Made by a program: the position numbers and the translations under genes. A stretch of DNA of 64,000 nt. Source: Pseudoscleropodium purum (Eukaryota > Streptophyta > Bryopsida > Hypnales > Brachytheciaceae). Below are positions 1 through 10,229 of the stretch, piece after piece. The stretch covers positions 1,180,501 through 1,244,500 of the forward strand of contig OZ017799.1 in NCBI GenBank assembly GCA_963969395.1, given 5' to 3'. Every line of letters begins with the position of its first letter. The stretch's first letter is position 1. The notes below the pieces were generated by a model that made no database searches, was not told the DNA's origin, and was given only the letters and a program-made list of their open reading frames with translations.

Positions 1-499
1 ACCATTTAGTTTGACTGAGAGGAGCATCTAATTTTTCTGGATCCAGAGGCATCCAAGGCTGAGAAGTTAATCATAACCAATACCCTTGATTGTCCAAAAC
101 CCTTTGGCAGTATTAACTTACACCTACAGTTGTGAAGTCCCATTTTAAACAGTATTCGGGAAAAAACAACTGACTGCTACTGTAGTTCAAAGTTAGTCAG
201 AGGAATTGGGGAAAAATTGGTTGCAATTTGAAATCAACAGAAAATCCCCCGTGAAAAAATCTATAAAATTTCTAATTAGAAAACAAAAATAGAGACATTA
301 AATTAGCTGCACTGACTCGGTACTTAAAAAAACAATTCTAACTTACCTTGTATGGGAATTGAATGAAAACAGTTGATAAAATTATTGAAAAAATCTTATA
401 TTCTTGCCAGTATGTACCCATTGCAGTCTAGGTTATTATTACTTTTTTTTTTTTTCCCTTGAAACATATGGACCATTTCCACTGATAAGCAAAACAGTA
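1..499. other. AT-rich intergenic, nothing recognised
   Basis: No coding frame, RNA gene or clear repeat boundary was recognised here. The one short open frame on the minus strand overlaps the beginning of the repeat that starts at 500 and has no protein-like composition. Confidence 0.5.
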
Positions 500-811
500 A
501 GGTAGTAGGTCCATAAACCAACCGTTTAAGGTTTGGAACTGATTTTTGGGGAGGTGAGACTTCTTGAAATGTTTTTTCAGTAAATTTCCCTTGAAAGACG
601 AGTGCAGTTGGCATCTAACCCAAGTCGTTTCATATTTTTAAGAGCTTTGTGGAATTAGTTACAAATTTTTGGAGTTGAAAAAAGTGGTCATTTGTGATCA
701 TCAAAAGTGATTACCTCCTTAAATGTGCATAGCTAGTACATTGAAAAAAGCAAAATGTACCTCTGAGTGATGTTCGCTTTTAATGGGTGGTAGAAGTTCA
801 AGCTTCCTACC
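500..811 (+). mobile_element. PIF/Harbinger-like MITE, family I copy 1
   Basis: A 312-base element starting AGGTAGTAGGTCCATAAACC and ending in CTTCCTACC, followed by TTA (GTA on the left, so one mismatch if a 3-bp duplication). Its body (TGATTTTTGGGGAGGTGA and the following 150 bases) matches 35060-35350, so it is a second copy of the element at 35038-36294 without the large insertion found there. No ORF of its own; non-autonomous. Superfamily assignment is inferred from the TTA duplication seen at the other copy. Confidence 0.6.
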
Positions 812-1293
812 TTACAATGAACCAGAGGAGCAAGTCCCCGGCAAGCTCACAAAAAGAACATAGTTTCAAATTTTCAACTAGCATATACCCCTGTTTTTTC
901 TATTTTTTTAATTTAATATTTGAAGAGAGAGCAGACCAGGAAGCTGGCTGAGCAACCGAAGGCACTGAGTCGCATGAACATTAATTAACACTTTTTTCTT
1001 CACGAAATCAAATATGTCTAGGCAAGGTGTATTATTATCTAAAAGTTAAAAATCTCAAACATAAGTTATCCTGTAGTTTGTCGTTGTTTGTTGAACAAAT
1101 CTTGTCCTCCTCTGATAATGTCTTCATTAGCTTTTCTTTCCAGTGTGACCAGTTCAACAAAAGGATATGTATTCTGATTTGCAATATCAAGTCTGCGTCC
1201 TATTCTATCACATACATTATGTGCAAACTTCAACAAATATCAGAAGGGCATGACAGAACTAAGAAAACATGCACATAAAAGTAAACTAAGTTA
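812..1293. other. Intergenic, nothing recognised
   Basis: Between two MITEs. The 83-residue open frame starting at 1027 has no recognisable family and is probably chance. Confidence 0.45.
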
Positions 1294-1718
1294 GGGTGGA
1301 AGTACCTATTTTGGATAACTTAAATTTTTTTTTTTTGAAATACATGGAAAAATTATAACTTAAGCATTTCAGACTGGATGATGTGGGGAAGTCATGGGGA
1401 ACTGAATTTAATGTGTGTAAAAATAAGGTTGCAGAAGAATGCCAATTTTTTTTTTTTAAATTCTCCAAAAATGAATATTTCATTGAATATAAAAGTGAAT
1501 TTTGCACCTGGATCCATTCCAATTTTATAGACTCACCTATTATAATTAACTTTAGCACTTCTCCGTAGATCAAGAGGGAAAGAGAGACGAGTGAACGAGT
1601 GAACGAGAAGGTACAAACTAAGAATCTTTTTCAATGACCATTGCATCTAGTTGTTGTCTACAATAGGTTAGCCTAAGAAGCAACTATAGGGGGCTTGTCC
1701 GAAATAGGTACATCTACT
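1294..1718 (+). mobile_element. MITE, family E copy 1
   Basis: Left end GGGTGGAAGTACCTATTTTG, right end carrying GAAATAGGTACATCTACT; the two are imperfect inverted repeats. TTA lies on each side (1291-1293 and 1719-1721), which fits a 3-bp PIF/Harbinger-type duplication. Related copies are at 34623, 61621 and 62322, sharing an internal stretch around the phrase TTTGCACCTGGATCCATTCC. No coding capacity. Confidence 0.6.
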
Positions 1719-1721
1719 TTA

Positions 1722-1854
1722 TCCCAAATGGGAGCAAGCTCACTATGAGCAAAATTATATTGGTGATGCACATTTCAAAATTTGAATAACGTGCACCACT
1801 AATATAATGGGTTTGCTCCCATTTGGCTTGGAATGGATTGGGTAGGTTACCTTA
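1722..1854. mobile_element. Short repeat, family H copy 1
   Basis: Contains the recurring words AATGGGAGCAAGCTC and GGGTTTGCTCCCATTTGG and ends in GGTTACCTTA. The same words recur at 49910-50054 and 50456-50525. It directly abuts the family E element on its left. Likely a small non-autonomous repeat; exact ends uncertain. Confidence 0.4.
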
Positions 1855-2505
1855 CTATCATTATGCACTCTAAAAACACTAAGACAAAATGAAGAGTTTG
1901 AAAGGTAACTACACCTAAAATTACTCAAATAAGGTATGTGACCTACATATAATAATTAGTATGTTTCAAAAAATGAGTAACAATTTTTGCAAATTGCTAA
2001 AGGACTATGAATCAAAATGCAAGTGTTTTCATCATTTTTGAATGCATTGTGAATTAGTTACAAGTTTTCAAAGATACAAGGTGTAGGATGTTGAAAACAT
2101 TATATAGGTGATGCCAAAATGCATTTGTTGATGCCCCTTAATCCATCTACGAGGTTGATCAGACCTAACAATGTGGTTTAGTTGTTCTCCCCCCTTCTCT
2201 TTTTTTTTAATAGTCACCGTCTCCCCACCCTTCCCAAACCCACATACAAAAAAAAGCACTTAATGCACATGAAGAATTAACACAAGAGAGAAAAGTGAAA
2301 ACAATAGAAAGTATATCCAAAATTGACCACTTCTAAAGTTGCCACCTCTATAATAGTATTAATATAGTTGTATACTAGTCAAAATTCACCTTATATTTGT
2401 ATTTGCCATATACACCATTTTAAGTATCCTTTGTCTTCAATTTCCCTTCAAAAATAAGGGGTCAATTTTGAAGAGTGGTCCACTATAAGTGAGTGTGGTT
2501 ACTCG

Positions 2506-2530
2506 ATAATAATAATAATAATAATAATAA
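2506..2530. repeat. (ATA)n microsatellite
   Basis: Uninterrupted trinucleotide repeat of 25 bases. Confidence 0.9.
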
Positions 2531-3485
2531 GTACACCTCCGTAAAAACTTTAATTGGGTCCGTCGCAATTGACGGAGGAGCCCATGATATCTACACATGC
2601 TTTCATTTCCGATGCACATGCTGCCGAAAAAACCGTGAGCAGAGTGTCAGAGCAATACGGTATAAACAGGTCTGCACATGAGTGCTGTAAGTAAAACCAT
2701 GAGCTTGCAGTGTCAGAAAGCCATACACACATTCAACAGAAAAACAGAGCTGCACATTCTGCTGGGGGGGGGGGACACTTGGAGTTACGGTAACTAGTAC
2801 ACCTAAAATTCGGCACAAATAAGCAATTCTGCCGCCATGGTTCCTACTATTAACTTACATTGAAAAACACTTTCTGAAGAATCCTGCTCGGAAGTCCTAA
2901 TTGAGGGGATTCCAGATTTTCTTAGAATGCATTTTTTGAACACCATACGGATAAAATCTAAGTTTTTCGAAATGCTGAAAATTAGTCCGAGATTGGACCC
3001 AAAATTAGCTAACGATAGTGGAAATTGGTACCCAAACCGAATGGCGTGGTTGTGAATTCAATACCTTGCACTGACAATTGGGTCTTTCTTGGCCTAAAAG
3101 CAACCTCTTGTCCTCAGCGAACCTCTTCGCGATGTGTTGTTTAACATGCTTTTTTTTTAAATGCTAGAAATAGGTGTTTTTTAAAACCAAACATAGACTT
3201 GTGAATAGTGAAAGTATATTTTAGGCAAGAATCTTGATTGTGCAATCTATGAGAGTAGTTGAAATGAGGTGTGGTTACCTTACAAACTCAATTCAATTGG
3301 TGCCTTTTGAAAAAGATGGAATGTTTTGTACAAAGTAGGAGGGCAATGCTCAAGGAAGATGGAGAATGGGAAATTTATTGGGAAATGAAAAAGAGTTGAT
3401 GAGGAGGGTAGAGCTTGACGGGGAGTGAGGCTTTTTTTTCTATGAAATCTACAACAACGAGCAACATTGTTTTGTCATAAACCAT

Positions 3486-3486
<1 letters not shown>

Positions 3487-3530
<44 letters not shown>
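3487..3530. repeat. (GT)22 microsatellite
   Basis: Forty-four bases of uninterrupted GT dinucleotides. It creates a poly-Thr/His open frame on the minus strand that is not a gene. Confidence 0.95.
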
Positions 3531-3534
<4 letters not shown>

Positions 3535-5140
3535 TATTAGAATTTGATTGGATGAAAATGTAGAATGTTTGATTATGTGGGTGAAATTGCAAGAACCCCT
3601 AATTATGACATAGAATTTGCTTGGGAAATGAACAAGGAGGTTTCCCATAGGTCGTTTGAGTAAAGTATTTTTCTTTTGGAGGGTGGGGGAATAAATCAAA
3701 AACTCATTCCATTGCAAAGAGAAAGTTATACATTGAATGAGTCACAAGCAACCTAATATGCAAAAGTAATAAGAATCTTTAACGTTGTTAATCCAATGAA
3801 TTATTTATAGAGGATAAGAGCAATTTCATGGAGTTGCCAACCCCCACTAAATTGCAACTTTCCCAAAGCTAAGAGATAATACTTTACCACTTTAGTGCAT
3901 CAGTTGTTCACTTTTCATCCAGAAAATGGTGGAGCTAGCTAAAATGGCATATTGTTAGTCATTCTTTGAGGATGCTCTTGGAGCATCTTCAATGCATTAA
4001 ACAATTGTCTCAACAAAGACATTACTAACTTTTTGACAAGTATGGAATTAGAACTTGAAAGTACTATTATTGAAAATGCAGCAAAATCCAATTAAAAATT
4101 ATTTAAGAGTATCTTGGTATGGATTTTGGATAATCCAATCTAAATCCATTCAAAATAGGCTAAAAGACAAAAATGTAGATGCCATTGCTAATTATGTTGA
4201 AGAGAGGAAAAAAAAACAAGCAAATGGCATGGAAAATGTAGTATGTCATTTGCACGAGTTCCATTTTCAAGTATGGTTTGCCACAAAGTTTGACAAAGTT
4301 TGAAGTAGATTATTGCAAAACCAATCATGACCCAATTTCATTAAAATGTATTGAACACGTTCATTGTTGTACACCAATCTAGGATGGTCCATGATATCTT
4401 ATTTTGATAGTAATGGATCCTTGTTGCTTTAATTACTACAACCTACCTTATAATTCTTTTTTAAATTTGTAATGGGCATTATTTCAATTATCAGCTTTCC
4501 AAATCGATTTTCTTTGTGTTCGTATTTTAACTGACATGATCCTTCTAACAATGGTACTCTTAAATTCTAATTTCATACCATTCAAAAGTTAGAAATACAT
4601 TTGTCTTGCAATTATAAAAAGTGTATTGGAGACAAAATTTGGGATATTTTTTCAGTTTTCCCATCTTTTTTTTCTTTGATTCCTATATTGAACCAATTTT
4701 TTCAGATACAACATCCAATTTTTTTTAACAAATTTAAAATCTATTCCTATAGGTTACAAATTTAAGTATGTTAATGAGCCTATTTGCTTGGTGAAAATGA
4801 TAAGTACATTTTATCCAAATAGAAATTTCATAGGTTTTATGATCATTTTTTATTCCAATGTTTTCAATTTGCAATGAAGTTTTTTTTTCCAATTCCACTA
4901 GTTAACAATGAACTAAAATCACCCCTTAACCTCTCAATCCTTTTTTGAATATTTTCACATTTTTGTTTATACCTTTGTACAAAAATATAAATTACTGCAA
5001 TTTCATGAAATTAGGCCATTGAGGATGGTTGTCTCTTCAAGATGCAAATATTACAATGGATGAATGAAAAGTTAGTTGGGCTAAACAATGCCTGTAAGCC
5101 CTCTATTCATCATCAAGAATATGGATGTTAGAGTGTTTAA

Positions 5141-6567
5141 CCCCTAAATGGCTAGAGTACTAAATTTTGGTGCCGACAATACTTTGAAGTTAACCTCTGA
5201 AGGACCATTTGTCTCTTTGGAGGACAAATTATGCTCAAAACAATGGAGAGGGGAAGAGAGGGGCAACCCAAAAAATTCAAAAATTTGAATTAAATTGTTT
5301 TACTTGTATAGACTATATTTTTATCTATATAGATAGCTTTGATTTCATAGTTGAATTTGTTATGAGAAAGTTATAAACAATCTTGTTTTTTGAGCAATAA
5401 GAGCATCTTCTAGAAAAATAACTTATAGAATTCATTTTTGAATGCAATTTTCACAATTTCAATAAATAAAAAAGTTCCTCACGGTTTATTTTGCTTGCTA
5501 AAACTATCTCACTATTGAAATTAGTGCATTTTAATTCCATTTTAAAGATATTAATAATTTAGATTTTCCTTCTATCTTATACCTACTTCTACTTGACAAT
5601 TTTTTAAAGTATGAAAATAAAAAAATTTTGAATTTCTTTTCCTAGATTTGCAACTCAATTTTCTACCATAAAGCTTTAAAGCTCAAACTTTGTAGTGCAA
5701 AAATTTAAGTTAATAAGGTTCAAAGTCAAATAATTTAGTCTTTTTTTTTCACTTTAAATGCATTTATCTTGCAATATGTGCGGTCGAAATTTTTGTAATT
5801 TTTTCCACACATTTTTATACTGGATAGGTATAAGATCCTATGGTTAGATGTGCATAAAATAACAAATTTTCAATTTTTTTACTCTTTTCTATAGAAATGG
5901 CAATTTTGAGTGTTTTTTTGGCAAAAAAGGTCTTAGTCTTTCATGGGTTAAAGAGAACCTAGTCAACTTTCTATTTCTATTATTTTATATTTTTGAAAAA
6001 TCCTTTTTGAAGTTTGGTTTCAACATCAAAGAAATGATTTTGAAAAGGATTGATTATGATTTTTCTATTTAAGATTTTGTGCAAGGATGTTCATTGCAAT
6101 CTTGACTTTCCGTAGTATTAAGAGCTCTTAGAAATGAACCTCAAATACACTAAATGTTGGAGAAAAATTCACCTTACAGATTCATTTAAAAAAAATTGTA
6201 GAATAGATTTTGAAAAGTTGTAAATTGATCAAGGTCATGCATGTTATGTCCTTTAACTTCATTTCTCTTTTGGTGACCAATTTTTTTAGATTTGGCATGT
6301 GAAAAGAGGATTGGAAGACTTCAAATCACTTTCATGGTTTTTAACACCCTTGAGATCAAATATTATAATCTTCCAGTCCATTAATGATATTGTTGTGTTT
6401 TCTTTTCCTATGTGATCTTTAATATACCTAGTTAGAATTTATATGATTACAATTTTTTTTTTAAATTGATATATCTTATCAAAATATTGGCTTTTTGTTC
6501 AATTTAGAGCAAATTCCTAGAGCCTCAAAAAAAGGCCTTCGGCATTGCATTTAGGGCCCGTTAAGGG
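5141..6567. mobile_element. TTAA-flanked element, gamma subfamily, with nested copy
   Basis: Starts CCCCTAAATGGC after TTAA (5137-5140) and ends before TTAA (6568-6571). The right end carries GCATTTAGGGCCCGTTAAGGG, that is, the matching CCCTAAATGC inverted repeat with a few extra bases outside it. The body from about 5960 to 6420 is clearly homologous to 16540-16870 in the second copy, including the phrase TTTGTGCAAGGAT and a stretch ending TTGTTGTGTTTTCTTTTCCTA. A second TTAA element (5194-5947) sits inside. No transposase ORF; non-autonomous. Confidence 0.75.
5194..5947. mobile_element. TTAA-flanked element, alpha subfamily, nested
   Basis: Begins CCTCTGAAGGACC after TTAA (5190-5193) and ends CTTTCATGGG before TTAA (5948-5951). 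The related element at 16470-17000 has the uninterrupted site GAAGTTAAATAAAACCT, with a single TTAA, where this copy reads GAAGTTAA, insert, TTAAAGAGAACCT. Insertion at and duplication of TTAA can therefore be read directly. The body resembles the elements at 35353 and 45240, for example CCTATGGTTAGAT near the right end. Confidence 0.8.
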
Positions 6568-8626
6568 TTAACCAGTAATAATTCTCCCCAAAGGCATTAA
6601 TTGAGGATGCTCTTAAACCTCCGTTCAGTTCATCATAAGGAGCCTGTTGCAGTGTTGCCCCTGGGCATGCACCGACGCCATTATTCCACCAGAGCTGAAT
6701 CCCCCCCCCCTTGCGCCGGCTTCAAAGCTTTCCAGCTATTGCCGACTTGCCATGATCAGTACAGTACAGTACAGTAGGTAGACTGAGGTTCAGTTGCAGC
6801 ATCTAAAATATGCAGGGAACATTGTCCAGAATATACCGGGGTGCACAATTTTAGGTATAAAATAATGTTTGATGTGTAGCAAGTTTGGTGGTGGTGGTGG
6901 GGGAAATGGTTTAATAATGGATTGTTTGAAAACAATTATCTTACAATTTTTTATTCCATTTCAAAAGAGAAAGAGGAAAAAGCTATAGGAAAAAAATTTA
7001 AATGATTGGACAATAATTAATATCATTTTTTTGTCATAAGTTTTTTAGATGAGGCTGACCCTCCGTGTTATTTTATTTTTACATTGAAAATTGGGTATGT
7101 CAGGCAGACTCTTACTTACTTTATGCATTAGATGGAGTCAGTACAGTAATTTGAATGATAATGTAGTCCAGTTTTGTACTTTACATACAAAGCAGGCTAC
7201 ATAGTTAAGTACACTAAGTTGGGTACACCCAAAAATCAATCACATCATGCTTAAAATCACCATTGTCACTATTTGTACTTCTCCGAAATCAATATGCATA
7301 TGTATGTTGAAGAAACAATTTCAGAACATCTACCCCTAAAAAGATTTGATTGTGAAGTCATACCTTTCGTATTTGGTATCCAAAATGTTGCATTTTGTGG
7401 TGTGTTGGAACCTCCTATTACTTGCTAACATGAAGATATGGAAATCTGACTAGATTAAGAATAGTGACTAGATACAATAGTAAAAAGTGTCGACGGGAGG
7501 GGAGGTATTTACCTTGGCCTTGAAAAGGTCTCTAAAATATCATATTTAACTCCTATAATATAAATCACGTTGATTGAAATATGGTGAGATATATAATACC
7601 ATTGAATCGATAATTCAACAATTAGCACCTTTCATTTAAATGTCATATTAACATCTAACTCTTATAATGCTCAAATATGACATTGTACAAATATAATACA
7701 TTATCGTTTTGTAGCTTCTAAAACAACTAGGAGGTGCAATAAACACAAATTTATTTCACTATTCCAATATACTTCTATTCATGCACCTTCTATGTCAAAT
7801 GCACCAAAAACACCATATTGCTTTAGAAAGTAGACTTCCTAGACCTTAAGTGAAAAAAATTGTTACACAATTATAATAACAATGACAAGCAAGGCAACAT
7901 TTATATCTACTATAGGTTGTTAACTTTATGTCATTTTGGCTCAAAAAAGAAGATAAAATAATAGCACAATTTTTTAGTGGGAAAATCATCAATTGAATTC
8001 CTACTTGAAAACTATTGTTAGCAAATGATAGAAAACTCCAAAATATATCTTTATAGATTAATAAGTACAAAAAATAGTTTTATCTCTCTATTGGTGTATT
8101 TTAACATCTGTCAATTATTTCAATGAATTCAATTATTACATGACACAGTTAAGTGTTGAGTTTATATGAAATTTTATACTCTAAATCATTAATAATTTAA
8201 TAACTCTTGGAAAAAATAGAATATCTTCTTTGTCCTAAAGTCATTCATATTTTAGAAATTTAATTTTATTCCATTTGAAGATCACAATAAATGAATTGTT
8301 TGAGCATCTTATAAATTTTTTTTTAGCACGAGTACTAATGTTAAAACTAACATCCTAACTTCCACAAGACAAAGTTCTAATGGGATTGTTGAGAGGGTTT
8401 GTCTTCCCCTTTATATAAATCCCATTGGTGTATTGTTATTATTGAGTTATAAAAAAAACTCTCTTCTACAAGGAATAAATTCTGAAAATATCCTTCCTTA
8501 GAATTAAAAATTTCATAATCCATCCAAAATTTGAAAATATGAGAAATCCCAGAAGAGGGTTCAATAGTGGATGAAGATTACTTCCTAGGAGATAATCTTC
8601 ATTCCTTCTTGAACGCCTTCGATCAT
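6568..8626. other. Intergenic, no gene recognised
   Basis: Includes a slightly GC-richer patch at 6640-6800 with a ten-base C run and a short (CAGTA)n tract, then AT-rich DNA. No open frame with protein-like character and no repeat ends that could be paired. Confidence 0.45.
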
Positions 8627-8846
8627 GGCGAAGGAGGATTGACCTTATATTGCCTTGTCAAAGGATAAATGCAAAAATTGCCAACTATTTTGTGATGTTT
8701 AAATTTTGTTTTTTCTTCATGTCGTGGAGTGCATGTGGGGCCTTTGATTGCAAATATGAACTCAAAATTTGCAAATTTTATCATGTGTGGCAAACAAAAA
8801 ATCCCAGTGTTTTCTACAAGGGTAAACACGGGTCAATCCTCCCTGG
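8627..8846. mobile_element. MITE, family F copy 1 (8-10 bp target duplication)
   Basis: A 220-base element with inverted ends GGAGGATTGACC (left, around 8633) and GGTCAATCCTCC (right, 8831-8842). The flanks are CTTCGATCAT (8617-8626) and CCTCGATCAT (8847-8856), a near-perfect 10-bp or perfect 8-bp duplication, as for Mutator (9-10) or hAT (8) elements. The second copy is at 47408-47645. It lies just upstream of the gene 1 leader. Confidence 0.7.
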
Positions 8847-8919
8847 CCTCGATCATGGGCCAACTATAACATCCCGTAGGACAGCCAGACCGGTATTTGA
8901 ACACAGACAAGAGGGCCCA

Positions 8920-10229
8920 TGACCAATTACACGGTAACCGGCCCCCTTCCCTCTCAGTCACCCCCCATTCCAGCTTCCCCGCCCTTCTTCGTCGCGCCAC
9001 TCTCCCTCTTCCCTCCTTCTTCTGCCATCGCTGATCTCGTCCCCCGTCGCGTGTGCGATCTCTGCCATCTCCCCCCTGTCGCTCTGCTCGCAGTAGTAAG
9101 TACCCAAAGTACACAACAGCAGTGCGCTTCATCAGCGTACCAGCTTATTACTTACTTGTGGGATCGACCAACATTGCCGCCTACCCACCGCTCTTACTTA
9201 GTGAACGTTTGAAGATCACCTCTAGTTTCCGACGTCTCACGGTCTCTCGCACCGTCCGCCCTCTCCTCCCAATTCAGCTACTCGCTACTTCTCTATGGCA
9301 TTCGCATTTTGTTCGAGGGAAGTTCTGTTGTTGGGTTTTTAGTTTGGGAGCCGGATTGCGACTTCTTGTTAGTTCGACCGTTGGAGGATGAGGGTCGTGG
9401 AGTTTTGGGGAGAATGATTTTTAAAGGTGGGTGGGACGTCGGTAGAGTGAGTCAGTCACTGTGTTTGTTTGAAAATGAGCTGTTGTATTCACTGTGGATT
9501 GATCTGGTCAGTCTCTTAACTTAGATGCATGTTTTTTGAAAAAGGCTATGTTATAAGGTTCAGAGCTACAGTGCTGGAGGTGAATTTGAACGTTGGACCT
9601 ACTACTGCGTTTGGGTCTAGGTTTCCGTGCTCCTTAATGCAGGATACCTCGCCTCCAGGTGGTGTGACCGGGGGGTTGGGAGATTGCCTGTGCTCATGAT
9701 TGTGGGACTTAGGGTGGCGTGTTAAAGTGGTAACCCTCTGGTTTCCGTGCTTTTGGTGTTCCAGGTAGGATTGCGGGTAAAATATTCCGGACTGAGTCTT
9801 GGTGGTTGTGAGGGTGTTGCTCTGGTCAATGGTGGTGGGGGAAGAGATCATGTGAGGTGAAGCTGAAGAAATTTTAGGATTCGTCTCTGGAGTTTTGGAC
9901 AGTGTGGAGAAGAACGTGGGACACAGATTTTAAGGAGTCGCAGATCCGGGGAGTGCTGTGTTGATGAAATTTTTTCTTGGCGTGTCTCGGTGGTGGTTTT
10001 TTGCGTGGAAGTAAAGGAGTTGAATTGCAAAGATGTTTTTCTTTTCGTCTTGGGTGTGGCGCCGGAGCTATGTGTCGTTGTGGGAGCGATCGAAAGCGAA
10101 TACGGCGAAGAGGTGAGCCCCCAGCATTTCCATGAGTTCACAATGTCCGCCGGTGTCGACAGGCACGAGAAGGGTTAGGTGGGCTTGTTGCGACACCACT
10201 TGTTGCGGCGTCCGGGGTTAGCTAGGAGG
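8920..10229 (+). promoter_or_regulatory. Promoter and long 5' leader region of the DUF936 gene
   Basis: The sequence turns abruptly GC-rich and pyrimidine-rich near 8940-9080 (many CCCTC and CCTTC runs), then stays GC-richer than the intergenic DNA up to the start codon. A consensus donor GTAAGT at 9096-9101 suggests a possible 5' UTR intron, but no acceptor could be chosen. Several open frames here (for example at 9053-9391 and 9309-9524) are best seen as leader sequence. The transcription start is not determinable from sequence alone. Confidence 0.45.

Larger units (their letters stand above)
1855..5136. other. Intergenic AT-rich stretch with microsatellites
   Basis: No gene recognised. 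It holds an ATA/TAA microsatellite, a GT microsatellite, a G-run near 2764 and an 82-residue open frame at 4055-4303 with no family resemblance. The 3970-4000 region has GAGCATCTTCAATGC, a word often seen at the ends of plant MITEs, but no matching partner end was found. Confidence 0.45.

Noticed and set aside
9053..9851. Open frames of 71-112 residues upstream of gene 1
   Set aside because: They overlap each other in several frames, are Ser/Arg/Leu-biased by GC-rich leader composition and match no family.
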